DNA of 64,000 nt from Mycobacterium sp. IS-1264 (GTDB lineage: Bacteria; Actinomycetota; Actinomycetes; Mycobacteriales; Mycobacteriaceae), in NCBI RefSeq assembly GCF_001954195.1, contig NZ_MBES01000021.1, positions 1-64,000 of the forward strand, given 5' to 3'. A model generated the notes under the pieces. The model did not search any database and was not told where the DNA came from. It worked only from the letters and a program-made list of their open reading frames with translations. Shown here piece after piece: positions 7,924 to 16,727 of the stretch (the first letter of the stretch is position 1; the number at the start of each line of letters is the position of its first letter). The translations under genes were made by a program, and so were the position numbers.

Positions 7924-9063
7924 TCACAGCTTTCGCAGGCCACGCACGACCTTGACGTAAGGCGCGGTAGCGGATGCGCTCTTGCGCAGACTCGGTTGAA
8001 TCGCACCGGCATTGCCGACCACGAGGTACCGCAGCCCGTTGTCGCGGAACTCTGCGATCTGCCCGATGACTTCGTCGGGTGTTCCCACCGCGAACAACTC
8101 CTGAACGAGCGATCGGGGAGCCTTGGCCGCGTAGGAGAGCGCCGTCTGTTCGTCGATGGTTTGCGGAATGAGGTCTTGCACGCCGGTGAAGTCGGTCCCC
8201 ATCGGGTGTTCCGCCCCGTGGCGAGCCCAGTCTTTGGCGGGACAGTTCAGCGTGAATACCTTGGCGATATCGGAGTCCACGACTTCATCGATCTCGTCGC
8301 GCGAGCGGCCGGTCACGATGAACCGGATCAGCGCAGGAGTGATGGCCATCGGGTCGCGTCCGGCGTCGGAAGCCGCGGCACGCACGATGTCGAGTTGCTC
8401 GCCGTATTCGGTGGCGCGCGTCGTTCCCGGGAACCAGCCGTCGGCGTATCTGCCGGTGGCACGCATCATGCGGGGCCCGTGCGCGGCGATCCAGATCTCG
8501 GGCCACTTCCCCTTGTACGGGGGCAGCGCGAAAGTGGCGTTGTGCAACGGGAAGAACGGTGAATCGCGGGTAACGAACTCGCCGTTGGAATTCCACAGCG
8601 CCCGGATGGTGGCCACCGCTTCCTCGAAGCGTGCCACGGGCTTTGACCAGTCGACGCCATAGGGCGCGTTGCTTTCCCGCTCGCCGGTCCCGATGCCGAG
8701 AACCGCCCGACCACGGGTGAGCAGGTGCAGCGAGGCGGCGGCTTGGGCGGTGACGGCGGGATTGCGCCGCCCGGTATCCGTCACAGCCACGCCCATACGC
8801 ATCCGGCCCTTGTTGCGTCCTGCCAGGTAGCCGAGCATCGTCCACGGCTCGAGGTGGGCGTCCATCTTCGGGATGATGCGGGCAGCCCCCACGTGCTTGG
8901 GCGTCCACATCGACGGCGGTAGTACCGAGTTGAGGTGGTCGGCCACCCAGAAGGAGTCGGCGCCGCACGCCAGCCCGGTCAGGTAGTCGGCATGGATCAA
9001 AGGCTTTGGGCCGAAACGCGAATTGATCGTGTTGTGCATGACGCCCACGCCGAAACCGGCCAT
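7924..9063 (-). CDS. F420-dependent LLM oxidoreductase, phthiodiolone ketoreductase-like
   Basis: The 379-residue protein is a luciferase-like TIM-barrel F420 enzyme. It closely resembles M. tuberculosis Rv2951c, the ketoreductase that reduces phthiodiolone to phthiotriol. Shared stretches are [26 protein letters not shown] [29 protein letters not shown] and [11 protein letters not shown]. No PDIM genes are nearby, so it is a paralogue with its own substrate, probably a ketone or secondary alcohol. A 14-bp perfect palindrome lies 33 bp upstream of the ATG. Confidence 0.88.
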   Translation of the reverse strand: MAGFGVGVMHNTINSRFGPKPLIHADYLTGLACGADSFWVADHLNSVLPPSMWTPKHVGAARIIPKMDAHLEPWTMLGYLAGRNKGRMRMGVAVTDTGRRNPAVTAQAAASLHLLTRGRAVLGIGTGERESNAPYGVDWSKPVARFEEAVATIRALWNSNGEFVTRDSPFFPLHNATFALPPYKGKWPEIWIAAHGPRMMRATGRYADGWFPGTTRATEYGEQLDIVRAAASDAGRDPMAITPALIRFIVTGRSRDEIDEVVDSDIAKVFTLNCPAKDWARHGAEHPMGTDFTGVQDLIPQTIDEQTALSYAAKAPRSLVQELFAVGTPDEVIGQIAEFRDNGLRYLVVGNAGAIQPSLRKSASATAPYVKVVRGLRKL

Positions 9064-9095
9064 CGCTTAGCTCCTCCGAGCCGCCGGCCGTAGAC

Positions 9096-9109
9096 TAGCC
9101 GATCGGCTA
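9096..9109. promoter_or_regulatory. Perfect palindrome upstream of the F420 oxidoreductase
   Basis: TAGCCGATCGGCTA is self-complementary over 14 bp and lies 33 bp upstream of the minus-strand start at 9063, where an operator would be expected. No matching second copy was noticed. Confidence 0.4.
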
Positions 9110-9181
9110 CCCGGACCATAGATGATCCATTCCCGTTGATCAATGGTCGGATCCGCCGCGACGAGCCGCGACAATGACTAG

Positions 9182-9880
9182 ATGCATCTTTTCAGGCAAG
9201 TCGTTCCGGTTGCGGCGGTGGGTCTGGTGGCGGTAGCCGTTGCCGCGACTGCGCATGCCGGCCCCGACGTGCCGCCCGTCAGCGACGCTGCGCGTGCGGC
9301 CGGATTCGTCGACGTCCGGACCGTGGTACCCGACGCGGTAATCAACCTGCGCTACGCCACCACCAACAATTTCACCGGCACCCAGTTGTACCCGTCCGAC
9401 GCTCGCTGCCTGGTGCACCAATCCATGGCTCCGGGCCTCGCGACGGCCGCATCGGCGCTACGCCCACAAGGCCACCTGATGGTGTTCTGGGACTGTTACC
9501 GGCCGCACGACGTTCAGGTCAGGATGTTCAACGTGGTCCCCAACCCGGCCTGGGTGGCCCGTCCGGGGCAGTACGCGCGCAGCCATGAGTCCGGACGTTC
9601 GGTCGACGTGACGTTCACCAGCGTGCAATCGCAGTGCCCGCCCGAACGGCAGGCCGACGGGCTTTGCCTGGCCGATATGGGCACCGACTTCGACGACTTC
9701 TCGCCGCGCGCAACGGCATTCGCCACCCAAGGGGTCAGCGCCGACGCCCAGGCCAACCGGGCACAGCTGCGGGACGCCATGAAATACGGCGGGCTGACGC
9801 CGTACTCGGGGGAGTGGTGGCATTTCGACGGTCCCGACGCCGGCGTCGACCGCCCGATCCTCAACGTGCCGGTCGACTAG
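9182..9880 (+). CDS. Secreted VanX/DdpX-type D-Ala-D-Ala dipeptidase, LpqR (Rv0838)-like
   Basis: The 232-residue precursor has a signal peptide (residues 1-26, cleavage after AHA). The M15D peptidase domain follows, with the zinc motif SHESGRSVD giving His135 and Asp142, and EWWH giving Glu211 and His214; a conserved FWDCYRPHD precedes them. VanX-like enzymes split D-Ala-D-Ala dipeptides from peptidoglycan turnover. Position and neighbour match Rv0838 (lpqR), which is annotated as a lipoprotein, but no lipobox Cys is visible here, so this version should be exported rather than anchored. Confidence 0.88.
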   Translation: MHLFRQVVPVAAVGLVAVAVAATAHAGPDVPPVSDAARAAGFVDVRTVVPDAVINLRYATTNNFTGTQLYPSDARCLVHQSMAPGLATAASALRPQGHLMVFWDCYRPHDVQVRMFNVVPNPAWVARPGQYARSHESGRSVDVTFTSVQSQCPPERQADGLCLADMGTDFDDFSPRATAFATQGVSADAQANRAQLRDAMKYGGLTPYSGEWWHFDGPDAGVDRPILNVPVD

Positions 9881-9939
9881 CTCTCATATACTGAGACAGA
9901 CATTCCATAATGTGAGCGGCCCCCGTAAGCTTCCGCACT

Positions 9940-10749
9940 ATGAGCGAACGTTCGGCCACCTATACGCACGGCCATCACGAATCGGTGCTGCGCAGCCACC
10001 GGCGGCGCACCGCGGAAGACTCGGCGGCCTACCTGCTGCCCCGCCTGGCGCCCGGGGCGTCGGTGCTCGACATCGGATGCGGGCCCGGGACGATCACCGC
10101 CGATCTCGCCGCCCGGGTCGCGCCGGGAGCGGTGACGGCCGTCGACCAAAGCGCCGACGTTCTCGACGTGGCGCGTGCCGAGGTCGAGCGGCGCAACCTG
10201 TCCAACGTCTCGTTTGCCAGCGCCGACGTGCACAACCTCGACATCGCCGACGACACATTCGACGTGGTCCACGCTCACCAGGTGCTGCAGCACGTCGCCG
10301 ATCCGGTGCGGGCGCTACGCGAGATGCGCCGCGTCTGCCGCCCGGGCGGAATCGTGGCGGCCCGAGACGCGGACTACGCGGGATTCATCTGGTTCCCGCG
10401 ACTTCCGGAACTCGATCTTTGGCGCGACCTCTACCAAAGTGCGGCCCGTGCCAACGGCGGCGAACCCGATGCGGGCAGGCGCCTGTTGTCGTGGGCTCTC
10501 GAGGCGGGATTTGACGACGTCACGCCGACGGGCAGCGTGTGGTGCTACGCGACGGCCGACACCCGCGACTGGTGGGGCGGGATGTGGGCCGACCGGATAC
10601 TTCACTCCGATGTGGCGCGTGACCTGTTGCACTTGGGCCTGGCCACTTTGGTGCAGCTTGAGGCGATCTCGGCGGCATGGCGGGCCTGGGCCGCCGCGCC
10701 GGACGGCTGGCTGGCGATCCCGCACGGCGAAATCCTTTGCCGGGCATAG
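9940..10749 (+). CDS. SAM-dependent methyltransferase, Rv0839-like
   Basis: The 269-residue class I methyltransferase has motif I VLDIGCGPGTI (residues 42-52), the acidic residue after strand 2 in AVDQS, and motif IV FDVVHAHQVLQH near residues 107-118. It follows the VanX-like gene exactly as Rv0839 follows Rv0838. It belongs to the UbiE/COQ5-like branch. The acceptor substrate cannot be told from the sequence. Confidence 0.9.
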   Translation: MSERSATYTHGHHESVLRSHRRRTAEDSAAYLLPRLAPGASVLDIGCGPGTITADLAARVAPGAVTAVDQSADVLDVARAEVERRNLSNVSFASADVHNLDIADDTFDVVHAHQVLQHVADPVRALREMRRVCRPGGIVAARDADYAGFIWFPRLPELDLWRDLYQSAARANGGEPDAGRRLLSWALEAGFDDVTPTGSVWCYATADTRDWWGGMWADRILHSDVARDLLHLGLATLVQLEAISAAWRAWAAAPDGWLAIPHGEILCRA

Positions 10750-10751
10750 CC

Positions 10752-12284
10752 TTAAGCTCGAGGCGCCGCGGGGAAGCCGCCGCAGAGGGATTCGAACGCA
10801 TCGGCGACCTTCAGCACCGTGGCATCGTCGAATCGCTTGCCCACGATCATCATTCCAACGGGCAGACCATCGAGCAGGCCGGCGGGCACTGAGATCGCGG
10901 GATGGCCGGTGACGTCGATGGGTGCGGTATTGGTTGCTTTGCCGACCATGCGTTCGAGCCGCGCGAGTTCTTGCGGGCTGCCGGCTGGGAGAGTGTCGGC
11001 GGTCCCGGGCACAGTCGGCATCACCAGGACGTCGTATTGCCCAAGTGCTGTGTCGTAGGCGGCGCGCACGTGAGGGACTAGGTTGCGCGCCTTGGCATAC
11101 GACGCGCCGCCAAGCACTTTCAAGCCAAAGTGTCCGCACAGTGCTGTCGCCTTGATGATGCTGGAGAGTTCATCGGCCTTGATGACTCGTTGCCTTGCGA
11201 AGTGCGCCATGAGTTCCGGGTCGTAGAGACCGTCGGCGCCGAGTCCGTATCCGTTGCCATCCAACATCTGATAGCTGACACCGTCGGTAAAGAGGACGGC
11301 GAACACGTGCAGAGCGTGGCGGTGCCAGGGCACGCTGACTTCGCCTACGGTGCAGCCGATCTCGGTAAACCGCTGCGCCGCTGATCGGACCACGTCGTCC
11401 GCTTCGGGCAGCGAGCCGGGTTGCCCGAAGCCCTCGGTGACAACGCCCACGCGCAGTCCTGACACGTCGCCGGTGAGGGCACGCCGGTAGTCGATCGCGG
11501 CAAGCTCGGGGCGCTGGCGCGGGTCATTGCCGTCGGGTCCGGTGAGCACCGTCAGCAGTAATGCGGCGTCGGCGACCGTTCGCGTCATGGGGCCGAGGTG
11601 ATCCATCGTCCGCTCGATCGGGAACGCCCCCGTGTAGGGGACCAGCCCGTGGGTCGGCTTGTGCCCGACGATGCCGCACAGCGACGCCGGGATCCGGATC
11701 GATCCACCTTGGTCGCCGCCGAGTGCCAGCTCGACCTCACCGGCGGCAACGAGCGCGGCGCTGCCGCTGGATGACCCGCCCGTTTCGCGGGTGGTGTCCC
11801 ATGGGTTGCGCACCGGTCCGGAGGCGGAGGTGAAGCTGGATCCCGATGCGCACAGGTCCTCGCAGACGCTTTTGCCCGCGATGGTTGCCCCGGCGGCAAG
11901 CAGCCGCTCGACGACAGTCGCGTCCCGGCTGGGGACGAACCCCTCCACCGCGCGTGACCCGTTCATCATCGGAACGCCGGCGACGGCGATGTTGTCCTTG
12001 ATCGCCACCGCCCGGTCGGTCAGCAGCCCTTCGGCGCCGGACGCGATTTCAGCCCGGACATACCAGGCGCCGAGTGGGTTCTCGCCGGGCTCCGGGAACC
12101 GGTAGGGGCGCTCGGGAGGCTGCGGGCGGGCGAGATCGTCGTACAGCTCGTCGATCAGGTCATAAGACCTCAGCGTGTGCCGCACCACCGCCAGGTAGTT
12201 GCGTTGGGCGTCGGCGTCGAGGTGAAAGCCGAAGTGTTCGGCCGCGGCGTCGATGTCCGCTGCCGATGGCCTGGAAATCGTCAC
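10752..12284 (-). CDS. Amidase-signature family amidase
   Basis: The 510-residue protein has the full amidase-signature triad: Lys96 in AIKDN, the cis-Ser171 in GGSSSGS and nucleophile Ser195 in DQGGSIRIP. The extra N-terminal helical domain of about 70 residues and the PYTGAFPIERTMDHLGPM stretch resemble the aliphatic/aryl amidases that follow nitrile hydratases in rhodococci. No nitrile hydratase is present here. It hydrolyses an amide to acid plus ammonia in the cytosol. It is convergent with the methyltransferase (2-nt gap) and divergent from the mutase operon. Confidence 0.92.
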   Translation of the reverse strand: MTISRPSAADIDAAAEHFGFHLDADAQRNYLAVVRHTLRSYDLIDELYDDLARPQPPERPYRFPEPGENPLGAWYVRAEIASGAEGLLTDRAVAIKDNIAVAGVPMMNGSRAVEGFVPSRDATVVERLLAAGATIAGKSVCEDLCASGSSFTSASGPVRNPWDTTRETGGSSSGSAALVAAGEVELALGGDQGGSIRIPASLCGIVGHKPTHGLVPYTGAFPIERTMDHLGPMTRTVADAALLLTVLTGPDGNDPRQRPELAAIDYRRALTGDVSGLRVGVVTEGFGQPGSLPEADDVVRSAAQRFTEIGCTVGEVSVPWHRHALHVFAVLFTDGVSYQMLDGNGYGLGADGLYDPELMAHFARQRVIKADELSSIIKATALCGHFGLKVLGGASYAKARNLVPHVRAAYDTALGQYDVLVMPTVPGTADTLPAGSPQELARLERMVGKATNTAPIDVTGHPAISVPAGLLDGLPVGMMIVGKRFDDATVLKVADAFESLCGGFPAAPRA

Positions 12285-12363
12285 ACGGTGTCCTTACACC
12301 CGTTTGCCCAGCTCAACAATGTGGTATTGGCATTCTCTTTTTTTGCAAGTACGTTATTCATCG

Positions 12364-13941
12364 ATGGATAACGAGTCTCAGACCCCATCGGGCATCCCGC
12401 TGCAACCCGTCTACGGGCCGGCGGATATAAGCGCGGAGCCGCCGCCGCCCGGGGAGTTTCCGTTCACGCGGGGCAACTTCGCGTCCGGGTACCGCGGCAA
12501 GCTGTGGACTTTCCGGCAATACTCCGGCTTCGGTACCGCCGAGGAGTCCAATCGGCGGTACCGCTACCTGCTGGATCAGGGCGGGACGGGGCTGTCGGTG
12601 GCGCTCGATTTGCCCACCCAGTGTGGGTACGACTCCGACGACCCCGAGTTCGGTGAGGAGGTCGGCCGGGTCGGCGTCGCGGTGGACACGCTGGCCGACT
12701 TCGAGATCCTGTTCGACGGCATCCCGCTGGACAAGCTCAGCACGAGCATGACGATCAACGGCACGGCGGCGATCCTGCTGGCCTTCTACGTCGCCGCCGC
12801 CGAGAAAAAGGGGATACCGCGGACCAAGCTCACCGGGACGATCCAGAACGACATCCTCAAGGAGTACGCATCCCGCGGAACCTGGATCTGGCCCCCAGAG
12901 CCGTCACTGCGGCTGATCGCCGACACCATCGAGTTCTGCGCCGCGGAGGTCCCCAGATTCAACGCAATCTCGGTGGCCGGGGCGCACTTCCGCGATGCCG
13001 GGGCCAATGCGGTGCAGGAGATGGCGTTCACCCTGGCCGACGGGGTGACCTACTGCGACACCGTGGTGGAGCGCGGCCGGATGACCATCGACCAGTTCGC
13101 GCCGCAGATCTCGTTCTTCTTCTACACCCACGGAGACTTCTTCGAAGAGATCGCCAAATACCGTGCGGGACGGCGCCGTTGGGCGACAATCGTGCGGGAG
13201 CGCTACGGAGCGACGACGGAGAAGGCGTCGATGTTCCGCTTCGGCTGCGTCTGTGGTGGCGCATCGCTCTACGCGCCGCAGGCCCACAACAACATCGTCC
13301 GGGTGGCCTACGAGGCGATGGCGGCAGTGCTCGGCGGCGTCCAGTCGATGTTCACCGCGGCCTGGGACGAACCGTTCGCACTGCCCACCGAGGAAACCAC
13401 CACGCTGGCCCTGCGCACCCAGCAGATCCTCGCGCACGAAACCGGCGTCGCCAGCGTCGCCGACCCGCTCGGCGGTTCGTACTTCGTCGAGGCGCTCACC
13501 GACTCCACCGAAGCCCGCATCATCGAGATCATGGATGACCTCGAGCGGCACGGCGGTATGGTCCATGCCATCGAGGACGGCTATCTGCAGGGCCTGATCG
13601 CCGACGAAGCCTTCCGGGTGCATCAGGACATCGAGGCCGGCACCCGACCCGTCGTCGGGGTCAACCGCTTCGTGACCGAGGAGCCAGAACACGATGTCGT
13701 CACCTACGAGCTCGACGCCGAGGGCCGTGATCTGCAGCTCAAGCGGCTCGCTAAGGTCAAGGCCGAAAGGGACTCGGCCGCAGTAAAATCCAGCCTCGAG
13801 GCCCTGTCGCACGCCGCCGAAGGAACCGACAACCTGATGCACAAGCTAGTCGACTGCGCCAACGCCTACTGCACGGTCGGCGAGATGGTCTCCGCGCTCA
13901 AAGCGGTGTGGGGCGAATTCCAGCAACCGGTGGTGTTCTAG
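12364..13941 (+). CDS. B12-dependent acyl-CoA mutase, large (substrate-binding) subunit
   Basis: The 525-residue protein is the TIM-barrel chain of the methylmalonyl/isobutyryl-CoA mutase family; the B12 domain is a separate chain at 13942. Aligned by eye with P. shermanii MutB without gaps up to this region (constant offset 36), Tyr53 matches Tyr89 and Arg171 matches Arg207, the pair that holds the substrate carboxylate in MCM. Thr159, Gln161 and His208 match Thr195, Gln197 and His244. Residue 207 is Ala where MCM has Tyr243, and the HSQTSG loop reads GCVCGG. The substrate is therefore probably a carboxylated acyl-CoA larger than methylmalonyl-CoA. I use ATG 12364; an in-frame ATG at 12253 would overlap the divergent amidase. 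Confidence 0.9.
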   Translation: MDNESQTPSGIPLQPVYGPADISAEPPPPGEFPFTRGNFASGYRGKLWTFRQYSGFGTAEESNRRYRYLLDQGGTGLSVALDLPTQCGYDSDDPEFGEEVGRVGVAVDTLADFEILFDGIPLDKLSTSMTINGTAAILLAFYVAAAEKKGIPRTKLTGTIQNDILKEYASRGTWIWPPEPSLRLIADTIEFCAAEVPRFNAISVAGAHFRDAGANAVQEMAFTLADGVTYCDTVVERGRMTIDQFAPQISFFFYTHGDFFEEIAKYRAGRRRWATIVRERYGATTEKASMFRFGCVCGGASLYAPQAHNNIVRVAYEAMAAVLGGVQSMFTAAWDEPFALPTEETTTLALRTQQILAHETGVASVADPLGGSYFVEALTDSTEARIIEIMDDLERHGGMVHAIEDGYLQGLIADEAFRVHQDIEAGTRPVVGVNRFVTEEPEHDVVTYELDAEGRDLQLKRLAKVKAERDSAAVKSSLEALSHAAEGTDNLMHKLVDCANAYCTVGEMVSALKAVWGEFQQPVVF

Positions 13942-14367
13942 ATGGCCGTTCGGATTCTCGTTGCCAAGCCCGGCCTGGACGGCCACGACCGAGGAGCCAA
14001 GATCGTTGCCCGCACTCTGCGCGACGCCGGCTTTGAGGTCATCTACACCGGCATCCGGCAGCGCATCGAAGACATCGCGTCGATCGCGGTCCAGGAGGAT
14101 GTCGCCGTGGTGGGCCTGAGCATCCTGTCCGGTGCGCACCTGGCGCTGACCACCCGCACCGTCGAGGCGTTGCGGGCCGCGGACGCTGCCGACATCGCCG
14201 TCGTCGTTGGTGGAACCATTCCGCACGCCGACGTACCCAAGCTGCTCTCGGCCGGCGCCGCCGCCGTATTCCCCACGGGCACACCGCTCGACACGCTGGT
14301 GCGCGAGATCCGCGGGCTGACCGGAACGCCAGAACCAGCCCCGGAGGAACCGTGCGCATCGGAGTAA
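13942..14367 (+). CDS. B12-binding small subunit of the acyl-CoA mutase
   Basis: The 141-residue protein is a stand-alone cobalamin-binding Rossmann domain. It has the DxHxxG motif in GLDGHDRGAK (the His replaces the lower axial base of B12), SILSGAHL and VVGGTIP, plus a short acidic proline-rich tail. Its ATG immediately follows the stop codon of the large subunit. The two-chain arrangement is that of isobutyryl- and 2-hydroxyisobutyryl-CoA mutases. No epimerase gene is adjacent. Confidence 0.95.
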   Translation: MAVRILVAKPGLDGHDRGAKIVARTLRDAGFEVIYTGIRQRIEDIASIAVQEDVAVVGLSILSGAHLALTTRTVEALRAADAADIAVVVGGTIPHADVPKLLSAGAAAVFPTGTPLDTLVREIRGLTGTPEPAPEEPCASE

Positions 14368-15308
14368 TGATCGGTGCCGAGCGTGGCGATATGGCCCGCA
14401 AGGTGGGCAAGCTGGCCTCCGACATCGAATGGGCCGAATCCGCGGGCCTGGACACCGCATGGATGCCGCAGGTGCCCGACGACTTCGACTGCCTGACCAT
14501 GGTGTCGCTGATGGCCGCGCACAGCTCACGCATCGAGCTGGGTACCGCGGTGGTGCCGCTGCAGGCCCAGCATCCGATTGCCCTTGCCCGCCAAGCGCTT
14601 TCGACACACGCGGTGACCGGCGGGCGGCTGGCGCTGGGCGTCGGACCGTCGCATCATTGGATTATCCGGGACATGCTCGGCTTGCCCTATGAGAAGCCGG
14701 CCGCCTACACCCGCGATTACCTGCAGGTGCTCAACGCCGCGATTGCCGGGCCGGGTCCCGTTGACGTCGAGAATGATTCGTTCGCGGTGCACAATCCGAT
14801 GGCGCTCGGGGCCGACACCCCGATGCCCGTGCTGGTCGCCGCCCTGGGCCCGGTGATGCTGCAGCTTGCCGGTGAACTCGCCGACGGCACCGTGTTGTGG
14901 ATGGCCGACGAGCGCGCGATCGGTGATCACATCGCGCCCAAGATCACCAAGGCCGCCGCGGATGCCGGGCGGCCCGCGCCGCGGATCGTCGCGGGCATTC
15001 CCGTATGCCTTTGTGCGCCTGCACAAGTCGATGAGGCCAAAGAGCGGGCCAACCGCATCCTGGGCGAGGCCGAAGTGTCGCCGAACTACCAGCGCCTGCT
15101 CGAACGCGGCGATGCCCGCGACGTCGGCGATCTGTGTGCGGCCGGCGACGAGAATGCCATCCTGGCGCGGATGCGGCGATTCGCCGACGCCGGGGTGACC
15201 GACCTGTCGGTGCGCCTGTTGCCGATCGGCGAGAACCGGGACGAGCTCGTCGCCTCCAAGCGCCGCACCCGCGAGATGATCGCCGCGCTCGCAACGGAGT
15301 TGCGGTGA
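14352..15308 (+). CDS. LLM-class F420-dependent oxidoreductase (TIGR03564-like)
   Basis: The 318-residue luciferase-like protein starts at a GTG 16 nt inside the B12-subunit gene, indicating translational coupling. Family features are WAESAGLDTAWMPQ near residue 28, the RIELGTAVVPLQAQHP strand and GGRLALGVGPSHH near residue 97. It probably uses F420 to oxidise or reduce an intermediate of the same pathway as the mutase. It also overlaps the downstream CoA-transferase gene by GTGA. Confidence 0.85.
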   Translation: MRIGVMIGAERGDMARKVGKLASDIEWAESAGLDTAWMPQVPDDFDCLTMVSLMAAHSSRIELGTAVVPLQAQHPIALARQALSTHAVTGGRLALGVGPSHHWIIRDMLGLPYEKPAAYTRDYLQVLNAAIAGPGPVDVENDSFAVHNPMALGADTPMPVLVAALGPVMLQLAGELADGTVLWMADERAIGDHIAPKITKAAADAGRPAPRIVAGIPVCLCAPAQVDEAKERANRILGEAEVSPNYQRLLERGDARDVGDLCAAGDENAILARMRRFADAGVTDLSVRLLPIGENRDELVASKRRTREMIAALATELR

Positions 15309-16330
15309 CGACTAGCGGGCCGCTCGCGGGGATCCGGATCCTCGAAGTCGGCACCATGCTCGCCGGTCCCTATGCCACCATGCTGCTCGCCGACCTCGGC
15401 GCCGAGGTCACCAAGATCGAACCGAGCGGCGGCGAGATCTCCCGCGGCGTCGGGCCCACCTACTTCGCCAGCCTGAACCGCAACAAGTCCAGTCTCTGTT
15501 TGGACCTGAATTCCGAAGCAGGACAGCGACATTTGGGCGAGCTCGTGTCGCAGTCGCACGCGCTGCTGGTGAACCTGAAACCGTCGGCCATCCGCCGCCT
15601 GGGCCTCACCTACGAGGATCTGCGGCGGCACAACGAGCGGATCGTCTGCGTGGCGATCACCGGCTTCGGCCTGCACGGCGGCGACGATCCGGCCTTCGAC
15701 TACGTGGTTCAGGCGGGCGTCGGGACCGCGGCGCTGACCGGCGATCCCGACGGCCCGCCGACGTTGCCGGGGTATTCGTCGGCCGACAACTCGACCGGAA
15801 TGTGTGCGGCGCTGGGGCTGCTGGCCAAGATCATCTCCGGCACCGGCGGGCAAGTTGACGTGTCGCTGCGCGACGTGATGCTGTCGCAGCTCAACTATCA
15901 CGCCTCCGCCTACCTCAACGACGGTATCGAGCCGCAGCGGCGGCCGCATGGGGCACACTCGTATTACGTTCCGGCTCAGCTGTTTCCGACATCAGACGGG
16001 TATCTGGCGCTGTTCATCACTCACGACGGCTTCTGGAAATCCTTCGCCGCCGAGGCGGGTATCGGCGGTTTCGAAACGATGGCCGAGCGGGTGGCCCGCC
16101 GTGACGAGGTGCTGGTCGTCGTCACGGCGATGCTGGCGACTGACTCCGCGGCCGGCTGGGAAAGGCGGCTGCGTCCCCTCGGAGTTCCCGCGGCGGCCGT
16201 CAGGACGCTTCCCGAAGCACTCGAGGCGACTCCGGAAGTCGTCGTGACCGCGGGCGATTTCCGCCTCGTCGGGAGCCCGATCAACGTCGCGGGCTACGAA
16301 CCCGAGTACCGCCCGCCGCCGGAACTGTAA
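15305..16330 (+). CDS. CaiB/BaiF (class III) CoA-transferase
   Basis: The 341-residue protein has the family N-terminus LAGIRILEVGTMLAGPYAT, the LNRNKSSLCLDL segment and the catalytic Asp161 in YSSADNSTG, equivalent to Asp169 of formyl-CoA transferase. Class III enzymes move CoA between carboxylic acids through aspartyl anhydride/thioester intermediates. It is the fourth gene of the mutase operon, so it may activate the pathway acid or recover CoA from the mutase product. The start is GTG overlapping the previous stop. Confidence 0.9.
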   Translation: MTTSGPLAGIRILEVGTMLAGPYATMLLADLGAEVTKIEPSGGEISRGVGPTYFASLNRNKSSLCLDLNSEAGQRHLGELVSQSHALLVNLKPSAIRRLGLTYEDLRRHNERIVCVAITGFGLHGGDDPAFDYVVQAGVGTAALTGDPDGPPTLPGYSSADNSTGMCAALGLLAKIISGTGGQVDVSLRDVMLSQLNYHASAYLNDGIEPQRRPHGAHSYYVPAQLFPTSDGYLALFITHDGFWKSFAAEAGIGGFETMAERVARRDEVLVVVTAMLATDSAAGWERRLRPLGVPAAAVRTLPEALEATPEVVVTAGDFRLVGSPINVAGYEPEYRPPPEL

Positions 16331-16340
16331 CCGGGGCCCG

Positions 16341-16398
16341 CCGAACGTGACGGTGCAGTCACATTCGGCCTCCAGCGTGACTGCAGCGTCACGTTCGG
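16341..16398. repeat. Intergenic inverted repeat (hairpin), copy 1
   Basis: Two 24-nt arms (16341-16364 and 16375-16398) are complementary at 21 of 24 positions around a 10-nt loop, with ends CCGAACGTGAC and GTCACGTTCGG. It lies between convergent genes and could terminate both transcripts. The same element recurs at 47184-47239. Confidence 0.75.
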
Positions 16399-16404
16399 GG
16401 TCGG

Positions 16405-16707
16405 TCAGGGAAGGTACTCGAGCAATCGCGGGATCGGCGCCGGGTCGAGCTGCAGCGCATCGGACATGTGTAGCTGACCGGCGTTGGCGATCATGTTGTC
16501 CAGGATGCCCTTCAGATCGTCACCCTCGAGTTCGTAGATGGCGACATACGGGCCCTCGCCGTTGACGGGACGCAGCCGGCGTGCCGCGACAATTCCGTCG
16601 AGCGCCAGCAGTTCGGGTATGTGAACTTCGTCGTACCAGGTGTTGTACTCGTCCTCACGATCGGGCGAACTGGGCACACTCTCCACGAGCATGATTCCCT
16701 TGGCCAT
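16405..16707 (-). CDS. Small EthD/DUF4286-like dimeric alpha-beta barrel protein
   Basis: The 100-residue protein has the ferredoxin-like barrel pattern of EthD/DUF4286 proteins: an IMLVES strand, EYNTWYDEVHIPELLAL near residues 20-36, a conserved GIVAARRLRPV turn and YVAIYELEG. Such proteins are often accessory factors or cofactor-free enzymes in ring or acyl degradation. The ATG at 16707 is in the same operon as the ferredoxin upstream (20-nt gap), and both are probably driven from the promoter carrying the palindrome at 17094. Confidence 0.75.
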   Translation of the reverse strand: MAKGIMLVESVPSSPDREDEYNTWYDEVHIPELLALDGIVAARRLRPVNGEGPYVAIYELEGDDLKGILDNMIANAGQLHMSDALQLDPAPIPRLLEYLP

Positions 16708-16727
16708 CGTCGCCGCCTCTCCTGTGG

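Noticed and set aside
9882..9896. TCTCA-N5-TGAGA inverted repeat before the Rv0839-like gene
   Set aside because: Five-base arms are too short to separate from chance and no regulator is adjacent.
12285..12363. Cobalamin riboswitch before the mutase gene
   Set aside because: The gap is only 79 bp and no B12-box-like sequence was recognised; a lone ATTCTC half-site at 12332 is too weak to call an operator.
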